The notes: a model not told the origin generated them from the letters alone. A DNA stretch of 64,000 nt from Eudorina sp. 2006-703-Eu-15 (GCA_003117195.1 BDSI01000021.1:868001-932000), one strand, 5' to 3'; counted from the first letter of the stretch, positions 37,401-56,284 are shown. Program-made: numbers and translations.

Positions 37401-40400
37401 CCGACCTCCTCTACCGACCCCCTCTACCGACCCCCCGCCCCACCTGGCTGTACCGCCCCTTCCAGCTGGTGGCGCTCCAGTTGATCACCCGCGGCGGCGG
37501 CAGACCCTCCGGGCTGCAGAACTGCCGCAGGAACTGCGCCACCGCCATCACCGCCAGCAGCGTGCGCGCGTCCTCCTCCCCGAGGTCCGTGGCGTACTTG
37601 TTGGCCAGCACCACCACCGCCAGGGCGCGACCAGTGTCGGCGCGGGCGAGGTCCTGGGGACCCCGGGGGGGGGGGGGCGTGGCGCGGGGGCGGCAGCGGT
37701 GTAGCGACGGATTCAAGCCTGACGGATTTGAGCCTGACGGATTTGAGCCTCACTGATTCCGTGATGTGGGCGGGGTGGAGTGGCCACCAGCGTTGGAACA
37801 CAATGTCACAGACGTGTAGTCCAGTCTCAAACCCTGTTTGCATTCCCAGCATGATCTCCTTGTACCCGTACCCAAACCCGTACCCAAACCCGTACCGATA
37901 CCCGTACCCTAACCCGTACCCATAACAGTCACCGTATCTGTGACCGGTGATCGCAAGGACAGGGAGGGTTAAGGGCACAGGTAGAAGGCCCCGCGCTTTA
38001 AGGAGCCCGCCTCCATATGTGCGCGCCTCACCACTGCCCGAATCCTGGCCTAGCGGATGTCCCAGCGGATACTTAACTCCCCGGCTCCCTGGGCCTAGTG
38101 GGCCTAGGAGTTCACGGCGCCGACTCACGGGGCCTAGGGAGTTCACGGCGCCGACTCACGGGGCCTAGGAGGTCACGGCGCCGACTCACGGGGCCTAGGG
38201 AGTTCACGGCGCCGACTCACGGGGCCTAGGAGGTCACGGCGCCGACTCACGGGGCCTAGGAGGTCTCGGGGCCTAGCAGGTCACGGATATCCCAGCGGAT
38301 GTTTGACTCCCCGACGCAAGGGGCCTAGGAGGTCACACGAGGGTGCGCGGCTCGCGGCTCCCCAAGCTCCTGATTACCTCGGCGTTGTGGGGTGAGCCGT
38401 TCAGGTACTTGACGTGCCGCTCCCAGCGCGTGTTGTTCATGGTGATGATGAGCGAGGGGTCCGGGTCGCGGGGGTACAGCAGCACCACATTCATGTCCTG
38501 GGACCAGCCGCGCCAGAGGGGAGGGACACCCGAGCTGTCTTCACTGACATACATCAGGGGGACACCCGGGGAGCGAGGCAGGGAGGGAGGGAGGCAGGGA
38601 GCGAGGCAGGGCGGGAGCGGCGTAGGAGAGCACATTGGATCGGTGGGGTCAGCCGCACAGCTGCCCCGCACCCTGCTGCCTTCGTACCCAAGCGGGCACC
38701 CCGGGAATGCGGGCAGACGGAGAAAGCGGGCAACCGGAGCGAGCCGCGCGCGCCGCACGGACCCGCGCTGCACGCAGCTGTCGCCTAGTGTTGTCCCCCT
38801 TGCTGTTGCGCGGCGCCGCAACGGCTGCCCACAAAGCGGAGAAGGACGGTCACGGAAGACGGAAGGCAGCCGAAGGACGCGCCATCCATCCCGCCACCCC
38901 AACCCCTGGGCCCGCCCCGTCAGGCCGTTGCCCCAACCGCCCACCCACCTGGTATCCCCTGCCTTGGTGGTAGAACTCGCTGATGAACGTCTGGGCGGAC
39001 ACGGACGTCACGTGGCCTGTGACCAGCACGTGTTGGCCGTCCGTCCTGGACTGGTACGAGCGCCGTACGAAACGACTGAAGTTCTGTCATTCGGGTGGCA
39101 GGAGGCGGCATAGCGACCGTATCTGTGACACATGGGTGTCACACCGTATCTGTGACAGTGCGCGAGAAGCAACCCGCGCGAAAGGGCACGTTGCCTGAGG
39201 GCTCCCGATCTGCACATATGGGGAGGACCAAGGCCACGGCGGCGACCTGTTCCCCGGGACCAGCTCCGAGGTGACGCATGGCGGGCGGGCGTACATCCCG
39301 CGAACGGGAGCCATGCGGCCACTCCGAGCGGGCTCCGAGTAGCCTCTCGCTTGCCCCTCGGCAAAATTGTCCGCGGCGCCCCAGGCCCTACTCACGCGCC
39401 CCCAGCAACCTGCCTCTCGCATGCCACGTAACCTCCCGGCTCGCGCCGTTTGGGTAAGCAACCGTACCTTCATGGCATCGTGCACCCGCGAAACCTTCGA
39501 CGGAAGGATCAAGAGGATGACGACGATGATTAAGGGGAAGAGCCTGTGAGGGGCGCGAGGTGGAGGGGCGCCGGTGGGTGCTGGGTTAAATTGAAAAAAA
39601 TAAACAAACCCGTAGAACGAACCCGGGCACACCCAGCATAACGCAGTATACTTACGGGGTGCGGTACCTGCAGGGTGCTGGGTGCTGGGTATGTTGCAGC
39701 GATGTCATGTTTCGGCTATATCTAGGGTTTGTCTCCCATACACCGACTCACTGGGAACAGGCCTAACCCCCCCCACCCCCCATGCCATGTGGGTATCTGC
39801 CACTCACAGCTGCCCGACCACCGTCGTGGGCGCGTAGTCTCCATAGCCGATGGTGGAGATGGTGACGCAGGCCCAGTAGATGGCGTTATGCAGCTGGAGG
39901 TCCTCTTGGGACTGCAGGACGGAGGCAAGCAACGTTGGTGTTGTACAGGGGTCGGAAGAGGTCGAAAAGGTCGGAAGGGGTCGGAAGGGGTCGGAAGGGG
40001 TCGGAAGGGGTCGGAAGGCACACATGTTGCGGGGGTGAACAGCAGCAGGCAAACCCGCGGTGAGCGAACAGGAGGACGGAGACTGAGCACAGAGACGCGA
40101 CCGCGCGCGAGCGCAGGGAGTGACACGCCGCGGGGCCCCCCTCCCCCCCAACTACATTTCCCGGACAGCTGCGGAACCCGGAACTACCGTATCTGTCCAG
40201 GGCAGAACGAAGCACAGGGCAGAACAAAGCACAGGGCAGAACAAAGCACAGGGCAGAACAAAGCACAGGCCAGAACAAAGCACAGGGCGGAAGCCTATTG
40301 AATCTTGAATCTATTGCATCAAGTACCCCATAGCAGTGAGCAAGTTCCCCATGGAGTAGAGTCACGACGACCGCTCACGATTTCCAGTTCGTAGAACACG

Positions 40401-41988
40401 CATCCAGCAATGAAGACGATTGCGACGAGCGTGACCGCCAGGTCCCAACCGTGTTTCACAACCTCCAGCTGCATCGGCTGTGATGTGCGGCGGCTGTACT
40501 GCACAATCAAGGTGGTCAGGGCCTTGCACAGCCGCACGACCTGCGGTGACCGACGCACCGGAGGCGAGGCAACGTCGTTGTGGCAGAAACCCAGATCAGG
40601 CCGAGATGCGGCGCGGGCCTACTACCGACCCTGAACAGCTACCCTCAAAATCCACCCAAAATCAATAAGAGAGTTTGGCGTCAAGCAAGGTCATCAGACA
40701 GCAGCCGATGCCACAGTCACGAGCGAGAGGTGCACGTGCCAACCCAAATCGGTCACAGATGTCGATCGCCACACCGGCAGCCCTCCCCATGCCGCATCTC
40801 GGCACCCGCCTACCCGCCTACAGCCCTCATAAGGTACCGCTCTCACCTGTATGATCCGCAGCAGCCGGACAAAGCTGACGTCATTGCCCAGACCCACATC
40901 GGCATAGTACGCAAAGCCGTACACGATTGTGGCCACATCTATCACCGACCAGTCCCAAATCATGTACAGCCATCTGTTCTTGGCGACGACCAGCTTGGCG
41001 ATGTACTCGACGCTGAAGGTGCAGGAGCACACCAGGTATGTGATGCTCGCCACCTCGTCGATCGCTGTGTATGTGTCGTACACGTACACGGACACGGAGA
41101 TCATGGACATGACCGCGTTCAGCGCCTGTCACGTGGGGGCGCGGACGGAGGTACCGTGTATTGGGGCGCAGGCTTCGGCGGCGCTCCAGGGAGCAACGCG
41201 ATGCGCCGAGCGCGGGTGCGGAGCGAAGGGCAGCCACAATCAACTGACCCGTTGTCGTCGCCGCATGTTCCCTTAACGGCCCCATCGAGCCCCCACCTCT
41301 TCCCTCGTGGCGGTCGCCCCGGTGCGGCGCCGCCATTGCACTGCGTCCCCTTGGAACGGTGCGGCGGCATCCTTATGGCAGTGCAGCAGTATCATGACAG
41401 GTAACGCAACGTGCATGGCGCGTTATGCGGCCGATTGGTTGCCGAGTAAGGGGGTGACAAATTGGTGTGCGAACTGGCGAGGCTCGCAACCTGATCCTCG
41501 TTGCCTCGTGCGCCAAAAGCGCGTGATACATCGCAAGCCACAAGAAGGTGAAATAAGGGGTGAGTGCATTCCCGGTCAGAGGCAACTGGGCGACCGTGGC
41601 CTGGGTTTTGCGGCACGTCGGTGTCCCATGTCCGTTAAGAGTTCTGATCCCCTCTCCGATCTCTCCGGCCTAAATCCTCGAGCGCCCGCACCTCCAGTAT
41701 AATTCTTATATGCCATTTGTCGAAGAAGTGTTCGAAGCTTTGCTGCAAGGGTGTTTGAGCACGGGTCAGATAGGCAGTAGGCACGATATGAAGACCGGAT
41801 GGCGTCTGATGGCGCCTTAGCATGGGAGACCCAGACATGTATGGTAGTTGCAGTGCACATCAACTGTTTAAAGTTCTGTATGACGAAGAACTTACACGAC
41901 ATGACAGCCGGGATGCGTCCGGGGTTCCAAACCCACAGCCCCAAGGAACTGCCTGCCACATGGTGCCTTTAGACGCTGCGTATGTCAT
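27477..41988 (-). CDS. SLO/BK-like large-conductance potassium channel with tandem RCK domains, 21 exons
   Basis: Membrane potassium channel gated by voltage and/or cytosolic ligand. Exons (minus): 41896-41988, 41692-41742, 40847-41125, 40379-40540, 39808-39911, 39468-39543, 38949-39050, 38378-38497, 37444-37653, 36596-36721, 35948-36073, 35311-35385, 34850-34950, 34526-34679, 32606-33830, 32231-32289, 31866-32030, 31544-31702, 30417-30496, 29777-29978, 27477-29516. All phases join, giving 5709 nt or 1902 residues. Segments S1-S4 lie in exons 2-4, with S4-like FVRLLRIIQVVRLCKAL. The pore has TISTIGYGDYAP at about 212-224. The S6 helix is in exon 6. RCK1 spans about 256-593 (VLVTGHVT, NVVLLYPRDPDPSL, DLARADTG, VVLANKYATD). 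A 390-residue low-complexity linker precedes RCK2 (LIIGSSIFDHL, PIVILADPNEK, NIWVVPADPSD, EEAVMGSEPALADAKTLAAA). Then come SIFNPFLLQILLKML, a long Pro/Ala tail, and a conserved end (GTFGELFVVLVHYFSALP, LPYVYTKP). No Asp-rich calcium bowl or S0 helix is seen. The start exon is the least certain. Confidence 0.9.
29545..29622. repeat. Direct repeat, two copies of about 38 bp
   Basis: Two copies of a unit beginning GCGGGTCAGGGGGTTTTCAG and ending GGGAGGGTCCGCGT lie in the last intron of the potassium channel, just upstream of exon 21 in transcript orientation. Confidence 0.8.
29688..29783. repeat. 32-bp tandem repeat that duplicates a 5' splice site
   Basis: Three copies of a unit containing CCCCGCCGCAGCCCACCT followed by CACCCAAACCCAGA. 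On the minus strand each copy reads AGGTGGGCTGCGG. The copy at 29776 is the real donor of channel exon 20, and the other two are exact decoys 32 and 64 bases into the intron. Confidence 0.8.
31020..31140. repeat. About 36-bp AT-rich tandem repeat in channel intron
   Basis: Three copies of a unit built of CAGAGCACCCTCAGGTATAT and ATACATGTAATACA, inside the intron between channel exons 18 and 19. It is followed by a (CA)n tract at 31217-31250 and another at 31459-31499. Confidence 0.8.
32462..32581. repeat. 20-bp tandem repeat in channel intron
   Basis: Five to six near-identical copies of CTGCCCCGGACTCCTGCTCC lie in the intron between channel exons 15 and 16, about 25 bases from the exon 15 donor. 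Translation of the minus strand gives a false Gly/Arg/Glu/Ser repeat. Confidence 0.9.
35398..35588. repeat. GGGTGTGG minisatellite with quadruplex potential
   Basis: About 190 bases made of GGTGTGG and GGGTGGG units on the plus strand. It lies in the channel intron just upstream of exon 12. The transcript carries the C-rich strand, which forms an unusually long pyrimidine-rich stretch before the acceptor at 35386. Confidence 0.85.
37858..37924. repeat. CCCGTA/CCCAAA-type hexamer array in channel intron
   Basis: Imperfect units of CCGTACCCAAAC and CCGTACCGATAC. A related ATACCC array is present in the phosphate transporter gene at 56286-56335. Not telomeric in type. Confidence 0.75.
38088..38285. 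repeat. About 29-30-bp tandem repeat in channel intron
   Basis: Five or six copies of a unit containing GGCGCCGACTCACGGGGCCT followed by AGGAGGTCAC or AGGGAGTTCAC. It lies between channel exons 8 and 9. It contains the 6-bp palindrome GGCGCC in every unit. Confidence 0.85.
39956..40020. repeat. GGTCGGAAGG decamer array in channel intron
   Basis: Six near-perfect units of ten bases immediately upstream (transcript sense) of the pore-encoding exon 5. A second short array of AGGGCAGAACAAAGCAC units follows at about 40197-40290 in the same intron. Confidence 0.85.
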
Positions 41989-42375
41989 GGATTTGCAGGT
42001 AAATTGCTAAGGCTGGCCCAGCTCGTGTCGGGCGAGAGAAAGTGGGAAAGTGTGGCTCTGCGTTTCAACGTCATGGCGTTAAGCACTATTGATATTTTCG
42101 ATAAAATCCATACAGAACATTCCATCGTGCCAGCACCGAAGGCTTGGGATAGACAAATAGTGTCTTGAGGTAGACGGGAATCGTCTTCAACAGTCTGGTA
42201 CGACTTGTCTGACTTTGCCAAGATGAATTCTCAACTTCTCTTCATAGGCAGTTCTGGTAATTCGGTTGGCATTGAGGCATAATTTGGTAGTAGCACTATT
42301 GTGCGCTCTCGACCAGGTTTTGGTCCGACCCTTGCGTGCTGTTGTAGCAAAGTCGACGGATCATTGGACGCAAAA
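41989..42375. promoter_or_regulatory. Short divergent intergenic region between channel and NFS1 (probable bidirectional promoter)
   Basis: Only about 390 bases separate the predicted potassium channel start (41988, minus) from the NFS1 start (42376, plus). Both 5' UTRs and core promoters must fit here. The stretch is less GC-rich than its surroundings. No consensus TATA box stands out. The channel start is inferred, so the interval could be longer. Confidence 0.45.
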
Positions 42376-49096
<6,721 letters not shown>

Positions 49097-49234
49097 AGGC
49101 GAGGGAGGGAGGGAGGACACCGCTCTGCCCTTCAGCCAGCGCGCAGACGAGATGAGATACACGTGGCTGGGCTGAAGGTTGCGCGCGGCGGCGGGGGGTG
49201 CTCACGTCACCGTCACCGTCGCCGCACCGCCGGG

Positions 49235-49275
<41 letters not shown>

Positions 49276-51342
49276 GGCGTACAAGGTGCTGGAGGATGGG
49301 GAGGGGATGGAGGACAGCAGATTGGCCGATGGGCCGCGACGGCGTGTAAGGCTGTTGGCGGCGCAGCCCGGCCCTGCGCACACAAGCTTAGGATGGCGAA
49401 AGTAGCTGAAAAGAAAGAAAGAAAGAAAGAAAGAAGCAGTGGATTCGATCTAGCGACGTCTGGAACGGGCAACGCGGACGGCAGCCCTCCTGTGCCGGCG
49501 GAGCAGTCACGCTGGTCGCAACATGGGGACGTCGTCCCGCGTGGATCAGTGCGTGGATGTGCCTGCCTGCAGCCGCCGCAGTTCTCAGTCCGAGCCGGAG
49601 GCTGTGTGCAAGACGGAGGCTGCTGGGTATGGATATGGAGGAGGCGAGGGGCCCTTGCATGAGGCTGTGGGGGATTTGTCGTGTGCAGCAAAACGCAGTG
49701 AGGGGGAGCGTGACGTGCGCGTGTGTGTGTGTGTGTGTTTGGTATATGCCACGTCATGCCGTGCGTTCGTGGACAGCATGGCCGTTGAGGTTTGAGGAGG
49801 CGTTGCCGTCCGTAGCTTCCTTAAGGCAGTCAGGAGATTGCGTGTGGACATACGGCAGGATGCAGGATGCAGCGCATGCAGCTCCTCACCCCACTCGGTG
49901 CCCTGGGGAGGCACACGACCGGCGCATGTGCGCGGTGTGGGCTCTGCTGTCTTGCGGGTGGGCGAGGCGGCAGGCGGGGAGAAATGAAGAATGACCTGAG
50001 CGTAGGAGCCATCCGTCGGCGGCGCGGGGTGGGCGGGGGGCGCGGGGGGCAAGGGAGCAGGACGGCGTGTGAAGCCGGACAACTCTTTTTTCCGTCCTTT
50101 GTGTCAGGTTCACGGGTGCACAATGGTGTGTGTTGTTGTTGTTCGGGTTGAGGTTTCCGTTGACGGGCCCGACGGGACGGGACGGGCAGCAGCAGCAGCA
50201 GCCAGTTGATCGGCGTTGGCTCGGCGGCCGACTGTCGAAACGGCTGAAGCCGGTTGTCAAGGTTGCCCATTTGGGGCCCCGTTGCGCTGTTCAAGAGAGC
50301 AACCAAGCGGGAGAGCGTGAGACGGGGGGTTGAAGACAAGGACGCGAGATAGGGGTGTGGGAGCCCGAGATGGCTCCTGGGGCGCTTACGGGCGGGAGAG
50401 CGGAGAGAGAGAGAGAGAGAGAGAGAGATGGACGTTGTACCGTCGTGCAACAGTCGTACAGCAGGTCCCGTGTTCGGGTTGTTGCCAAGCATGGAAGGCG
50501 CAAAGGGGCTTGACGGCGCGACTTGTAAGAGGCTGAAATAATGCAAGGGCAAAGGGGGAGGGGAGGTCGGAGAGTTGGGCTCTTGTCGACCGGGGATGTG
50601 CAGGCTTTACGAAGGAACCTGCACGGCGGAAGTGTTTAATCTTGATCAAACACTTCAAAGCCTCGACGGCTGCATGCTGGGCATCAGGCATGCCCCTGCA
50701 TTTGCCGCGTGAAACCGGCTGCCATTTGCCGTTGCGTGGAAGAACGTAAAACCGAAAAAACGAACTTGCCGCGGGGATCCGAAGGCGCTAGGAGCAACAT
50801 ACCGTACGGACAGATGTTGTACAAGATAGGGGTAAGTGCAGCCGCCGTCGTCGTCGCCATAAATTTGGCGCCTGAGGTTTGGCGCCGTCGGCCTTCGGGG
50901 CATGCCGCCGCTCAATCACCCAGCTAGATGTTTGCCGGTTGAATTGCCGGGTACATACACTGGCGGCGGATTCTACCTTTCGACGGCACGTGTCGAAACC
51001 TTGGGAAATGGCGCGGCATTTGGGCACCGTCCAACGGAATCGTGAGCGCATAGATGCCGCCGGAGATGCCTTCCGTGAACCGGCTCAAGCAACGTTACCG
51101 CGCCGCGGCACTTGCTCCCACGGTTCTGAGCATGTTACCTGCTCTCACAACGGGCGTACTTCGCGCTAAACAATCCCACACCCTCCACGTTTTCATTCCT
51201 GTACATCGCAATAGAGCGCGCAAACGATCTGCCCACCTCGGCCGTGAATATCCGCAACAGAAACTACACACATTTTGTCAATCTTACAAACCTCAGGTTT
51301 CGAGGATTATACCTAGTGAAGGAGCAGGAGGAAAAGGCGGCC
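49097..51342. other. Intergenic region between NFS1 and the phosphate transporter
   Basis: Contains the NFS1 3' UTR, with a TGTAA (the usual volvocine polyadenylation signal) at about 49345. A (GGCA)n array is at about 49230-49273, GAAA repeats at 49411-49433, GT repeats at 49721-49739 and GA repeats at 50404-50428. No further gene was recognised. The transporter promoter and 5' UTR should occupy the right end. Confidence 0.45.
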
Positions 51343-54300
51343 ATGAGCCTTCAGAGCGAGTATCTATGGATAGTGATCGTGGGCGCGCTAGCGGCCTTCT
51401 TCACAGCTTATGGAATCGGTACGGCGCGTCCGCAGCACGCATTCCTGCTCTGAAGGTTTAGGTTTTACTAGCCAGGTGCCTCCGGGCCTTGCAATGACGT
51501 CGGGGAGGTCGGCAGCCGTCCCCCGGGGTCTTGCCGCGTGTGCTGTGACCCACGGGTCTGTGCGGCTGCAGCCGTGCCCATTCCCGATTCCGAGAGGACG
51601 ACACGGGGAGGATCCGCTGGATCGTCCAATGACGATTATAAGGCCCGCGTCGCATGAAACCATGCCATTCGCCGCGTGGAGTCTACAACTCTTCGACATG
51701 GGCTTTGTCGACATCCCTTATAAACCCCTTAAGAACCTCCTTGCCACACCCATTCACGCACGTTGACCTTGCGCGTGTGCCGACCCTCGCATCAACACCA
51801 TCGCTGGACACACCACCTGACCAACACCTGACACCGCCGCACTGTTGCCGAACCCGATATGCGGCGTCGGTACGACAGGCGCCAACGACGGTAGGTGGCC
51901 GGGTGGGTGGGTGGGGTGGGGTGGAGTCAGTGTTGCTATCTTCCAAAACGGGGAAATAGAATTCCGCAGGTTTCCGGCCTGTCGCCAGTAGCCAAAAAAC
52001 CTTTGGCAGGGCAGATTTTGGGGGGCTTCTGAGGTGCCAGGAAATAAAATCCTCCGAGGCAGGCCAGAAATATTTCTGCGTGTTTCGACAGCAGGGCCAC
52101 TGCTACCACAGCTACAACATAGATTCTCAGTCTTGGAGCCCTGAAGCGCGCTTTCCTTGCGTCGCGGATGCATGTGGGAGAGTAATCAGGAGTTGGGGAC
52201 ACGGCATCAGAGTGTGTTTTGGCGGTAGACAGGTGTACGATGCAGAAATTGCCCCTGCGCCTGCAGATTTCCAGGCCCTTTTGGTAGTCTGGAAAATAGT
52301 TGGCAGGGCAGATTTCCGGCTCTCCACAGCGTCAAATAAATGAAATCTCGCAGGTTTCTTGGGGGTCCGGGAAATAAAAAATTTCCGGGGTTTTGGCCCG
52401 TAAATATTTTTTTTATTTAAGATAGCAACACTGGGTGGAGTGGGCGGAAATGCCGCACCGAGGCGCAAGCTCCAGGGTAACCTCGTACGCCAAAGGACAG
52501 CCGCGCCACCGCGCCCCGGTCCCTTCCCCCGCCCACCTCCTGACCTGTACGACACCCACGTGTACACACGGGTTGGGTCGGGCGGGTCTCTTTTCGTATA
52601 CACGTACACGGCACCCCTCCGTACTCCATGCCTTGCCCGACCCGCATCCCCCCTGTGCCAACCCCAACGTAAGCCCCTCCCCTCCACAAAATCACACTCC
52701 ACCAGTGGCCAACCCCAACGTAAGCCCCGCCCCCACTCCACAAACTCACACTCCCCCACACACCCCACACCACCACCAGTGGCCAACGCCTTCGGCACCT
52801 CCGTGGGTGCCCGGACGCTGACCCTGAAGCAGGCGCTCCTGATCGCCGCGTTCGCTGAGTTCGGCGGCGCGGTGCTGCTGGGCTCCCACGTGACAGCCAC
52901 AGTGGCGGGCGGCATCGCGGACGTGAACGCGTTCCAATCCCAGCCGGAGGTCTACATGTGCGGGCGGGGGGGCTGCGGGGGGAGGGGGGAGGGAGGAGGG
53001 AGGACTCGGAGGAGGGAGGACGGGGGCCGGGGGCCGGGCCGGGGGGCGGGCGCAAGCCAGCCAAGGGACCGCGCAGCCGGTCCTGTGGCCGGACGCTGGG
53101 GTCGACCCGGGGGTCCACCTTGTAACGGTTACATTAGTCGACCCATGGGTCAGCGGCGCGGCTGCTGGCCGCTGCGCGCCCTGGCGCCGCCAGTGGACAG
53201 GGTGAGGGTTGGGGCGGTTGGGCCCCCCAACTTGCCGCAAATGCATTATGGAGACATCATGGCCTAGTCACCTACTCCGGTGTTATAACAGGAATGAATC
53301 CTGCTTTCAATCTGTCGCTTTGGGGCGCCCTGACGTGTATCATCAGCTGCATGCCCTGTGCGACATGCGCAGGTACGGCATGCTTGCGGCGCTGGTGGCC
53401 TCGGGCACCTGGCTGATCATCGCCACCTACTACGAGCTTCCCGTGTCTACGACGCACAGCATCGGTAGGCAGTTGGGCAGTTGGGCGGCGGTTAGGTAGT
53501 TAGGGCAACAGAACAGGCAGTCAAGGCGTCAGGTAGTTGGGCATCAGAGGAGGCTCTTTTTAATGCATGACTCGCATCCGCCGCCAGGGACCTGCGTTCC
53601 CACAACTAGGGTCACCTCTCCCAGAGGGGGTACTGTGTCTGACCTCGCTTTCCTAAGCTACTTGGTATTTCCAGATTAGCCGGAAAGGGCTATTTTCCCG
53701 ACGCTGGTAGCTGCCGACCTCCCGTGGGGGTCAAGTGTAACATGGCGCGACATTACGCCACTCCCCAACTTCGGCCAACCGTTTGCCGTACTGCCGCAGT
53801 GGGCGCCGTGATTGGGTTTGCGCTCGTGTACCGCGGAGCCCATTCCGTACGGTGGTCGTACAAGCTGACCGAGTTCCCCTTCGTGGGCGGGGTGGTGGCC
53901 ATCGTGGTGTCCTGGGTCGTCAGTCCGCTACTGGCCGGCATCGTGGCGGCGGCGGGCTTCGCCGCCACACGTACGGCAGTACTGCGGCGGCGGCGCAGCG
54001 TACAGCTGTCGTTCATAGTGAGGAGAGGCGTGTGTGCGGTGTTTTGTGAGAGATCGGCGGATGCCCCGTTGCTCCCCAGGGGGGCCAACCAATCAACACG
54101 CCAACGGCCGCATTGCAATGGCCGCGCCCTTTGGAGCCAACACGTGCACACATACACACACAGCCTGTTGTTTCCTTCCCTGACTGCGAAAACAAAGGGG
54201 AACACAGCTGTCCTTCATTGAACCCGCAAGCGCACGTCTACCAATTTCCTGTACTCCTCCACGGTCCCCCCTCAACCGCAGCTGCTACCGCTGCTGGTGC

Positions 54301-56284
54301 TCCTAACCGTCTGGGTCAACCTCTTCTTCGTGCTCAACAAGGGCAACGCCAAGGCGCTCAAGGATATGAGCGCCGCCACCGCCGCCTGGATATCCGCCGC
54401 GTCGGCGGCGGGGGCGGCGGTGCTGACGGCGGTGTTCGTGACGCCGCTGCTGCGCCGCCGCGTGATGCGGCAGGCGGCCGCCGTCGCCGCCGCCAGGCAG
54501 AGGTAGGTACGGCGGTGTACGGCAGTGTACGGCGTGTCGATCGCTTGCTTTACCCACGACATCATGTCGTATGTGGAGGGCTCGGTGCTGATGTTGATGC
54601 TGCCGTACGGGCCTCGCAGCAGTACTGTACCGCTGTGCCCCCTAGTACTTCCATCCTAGCCATGTCTCACCAGGTGAGATACCCTTCCCTAACCATTACA
54701 TACGGTACCTGATTAGACCAGGTAATGGTTAGGGTATCTTAATTGCGACTATGTGGCCACCTGCGTCTTTGGCATGGTGTTTATGCTTGTTGTTACCGAG
54801 CGGTGCCTCCGCTGCCTCTTGTCGGGTACGCGCTGGGGATGCGCGCGAATGCGCCGCGCCGGACCCATGGGTCAGTCGCGACGAGGAGTCCGGGTGGGCC
54901 GCGGCGGCGCAGCCGCCCGCCACTGAGCTTCCCCCTGTACGACGCGGCGGCGCCTCCACGTCATCGTCCTCCGGCGGTGGCGGCGGCGGCGGCGGCAGGG
55001 CCAGCTCTGCCGCCCTGGTCAACTCCCCGTCGGCACCGCCCGCTGTCGTACCTGGCGTGGCGGCCGCTCCCGCGGGTCCCGAGAACGCGGTCGGGCTCAG
55101 CCAACCATCCGCGTTCCCTGTAACCGGTGCCGCCGTGTATCCGCCGCCAACCAATGCCGAAGAGGCCACGGCCGCGGCCGCGGGCGCGGCCCCAGCGGTG
55201 GAGATCTCCGGCAGCGGCGGCGGCGGCGGCGGCGGCAATGACGTCGGGACGCGCGCCTCGAAGTCGGCCACACCCTCACCGTCGTCCTCCACCGCCTCGT
55301 CTCTCAGCAGCTGGGCCCGCAGTGTGGGCAAGGTGGCGACGTACGGCACCCGTGTGGACATCCATCAGGTACGGGGAGCGCAGTACACTCGGGATGCGGT
55401 ACTGCCGTACACGCCCGCCCGTGCGGTACGCCCTACAGATACCCACCTGGGACACCGCCGGCCATAGCAGGCGGAGAGTACGGAAAGTATGGAGAGTACG
55501 GCAGGTCCTTGGAACTCGCTGCTCTGTTGTCGCTTTTGGCAACATCCGTTGCCTTTGGCTATACTTGTCGTTTGTCGCCCTCACCCGTCGTCAAAATCGT
55601 TACTGTTCTTGCTACGCCAGCTATACTGTTGCTGTACTTCCCGCGCAGTCGTACAATGTGTCGTACCGTGTGTCCGTGGTGGCCTTGATTCTCAGGTGGT
55701 GTTGGAGGATGAGGCGGTTCAGAACATCCACAACCACGCCGAGGTGTTCGACCCCGCCGCTGAGCACTCGTTCAAGTTCCTCCAGGTGGGCCTACCCCCC
55801 GTCTCCCCCGCAGCACTGCGCTCCGGCCGATACCTAGCTTTAGTTAAAGGATCCATTCGGTCGTTCACGAGTGATGTCGCCGATGATGACGTCACCCTTT
55901 GTGATGACGTCACCTTCATGATGATGACGTCACCTCACCCAGGTCTTCACGGCGACCTGCGTGTCCTTTGCTCATGGCGCCAACGACGTCGCGAACTCGG
56001 TGGGGCCCTTCGCCGCCATCTACGCCATCTACACCACGGGGCAGGTACGGCAGGTGTACGGCAGGTGTGTGCGGGCAACTCGCGTGCCAACCCAAGGTTC
56101 TTCATTGACCCTGACATTCTCCGGGGGGAAAAGGTGACTTGGTGACGTGCCGTGTCCGCGCCCGTGCCCAGTCGTGTGCGTTCGAACGGGGCAGTGCGGG
56201 GCGCGGAGGTTTGCATCATGGCATGGAGACCAAGGCTTGGAGTGGGACCCCCTAGGGTTTTCACTGATCAGTGCTGAAGGTTCA

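Noticed and set aside
38088..38285. About 30-bp repeats at regular spacing, CRISPR-like at first sight
   Set aside because: Head-to-tail minisatellite without unique spacers, in a channel intron.
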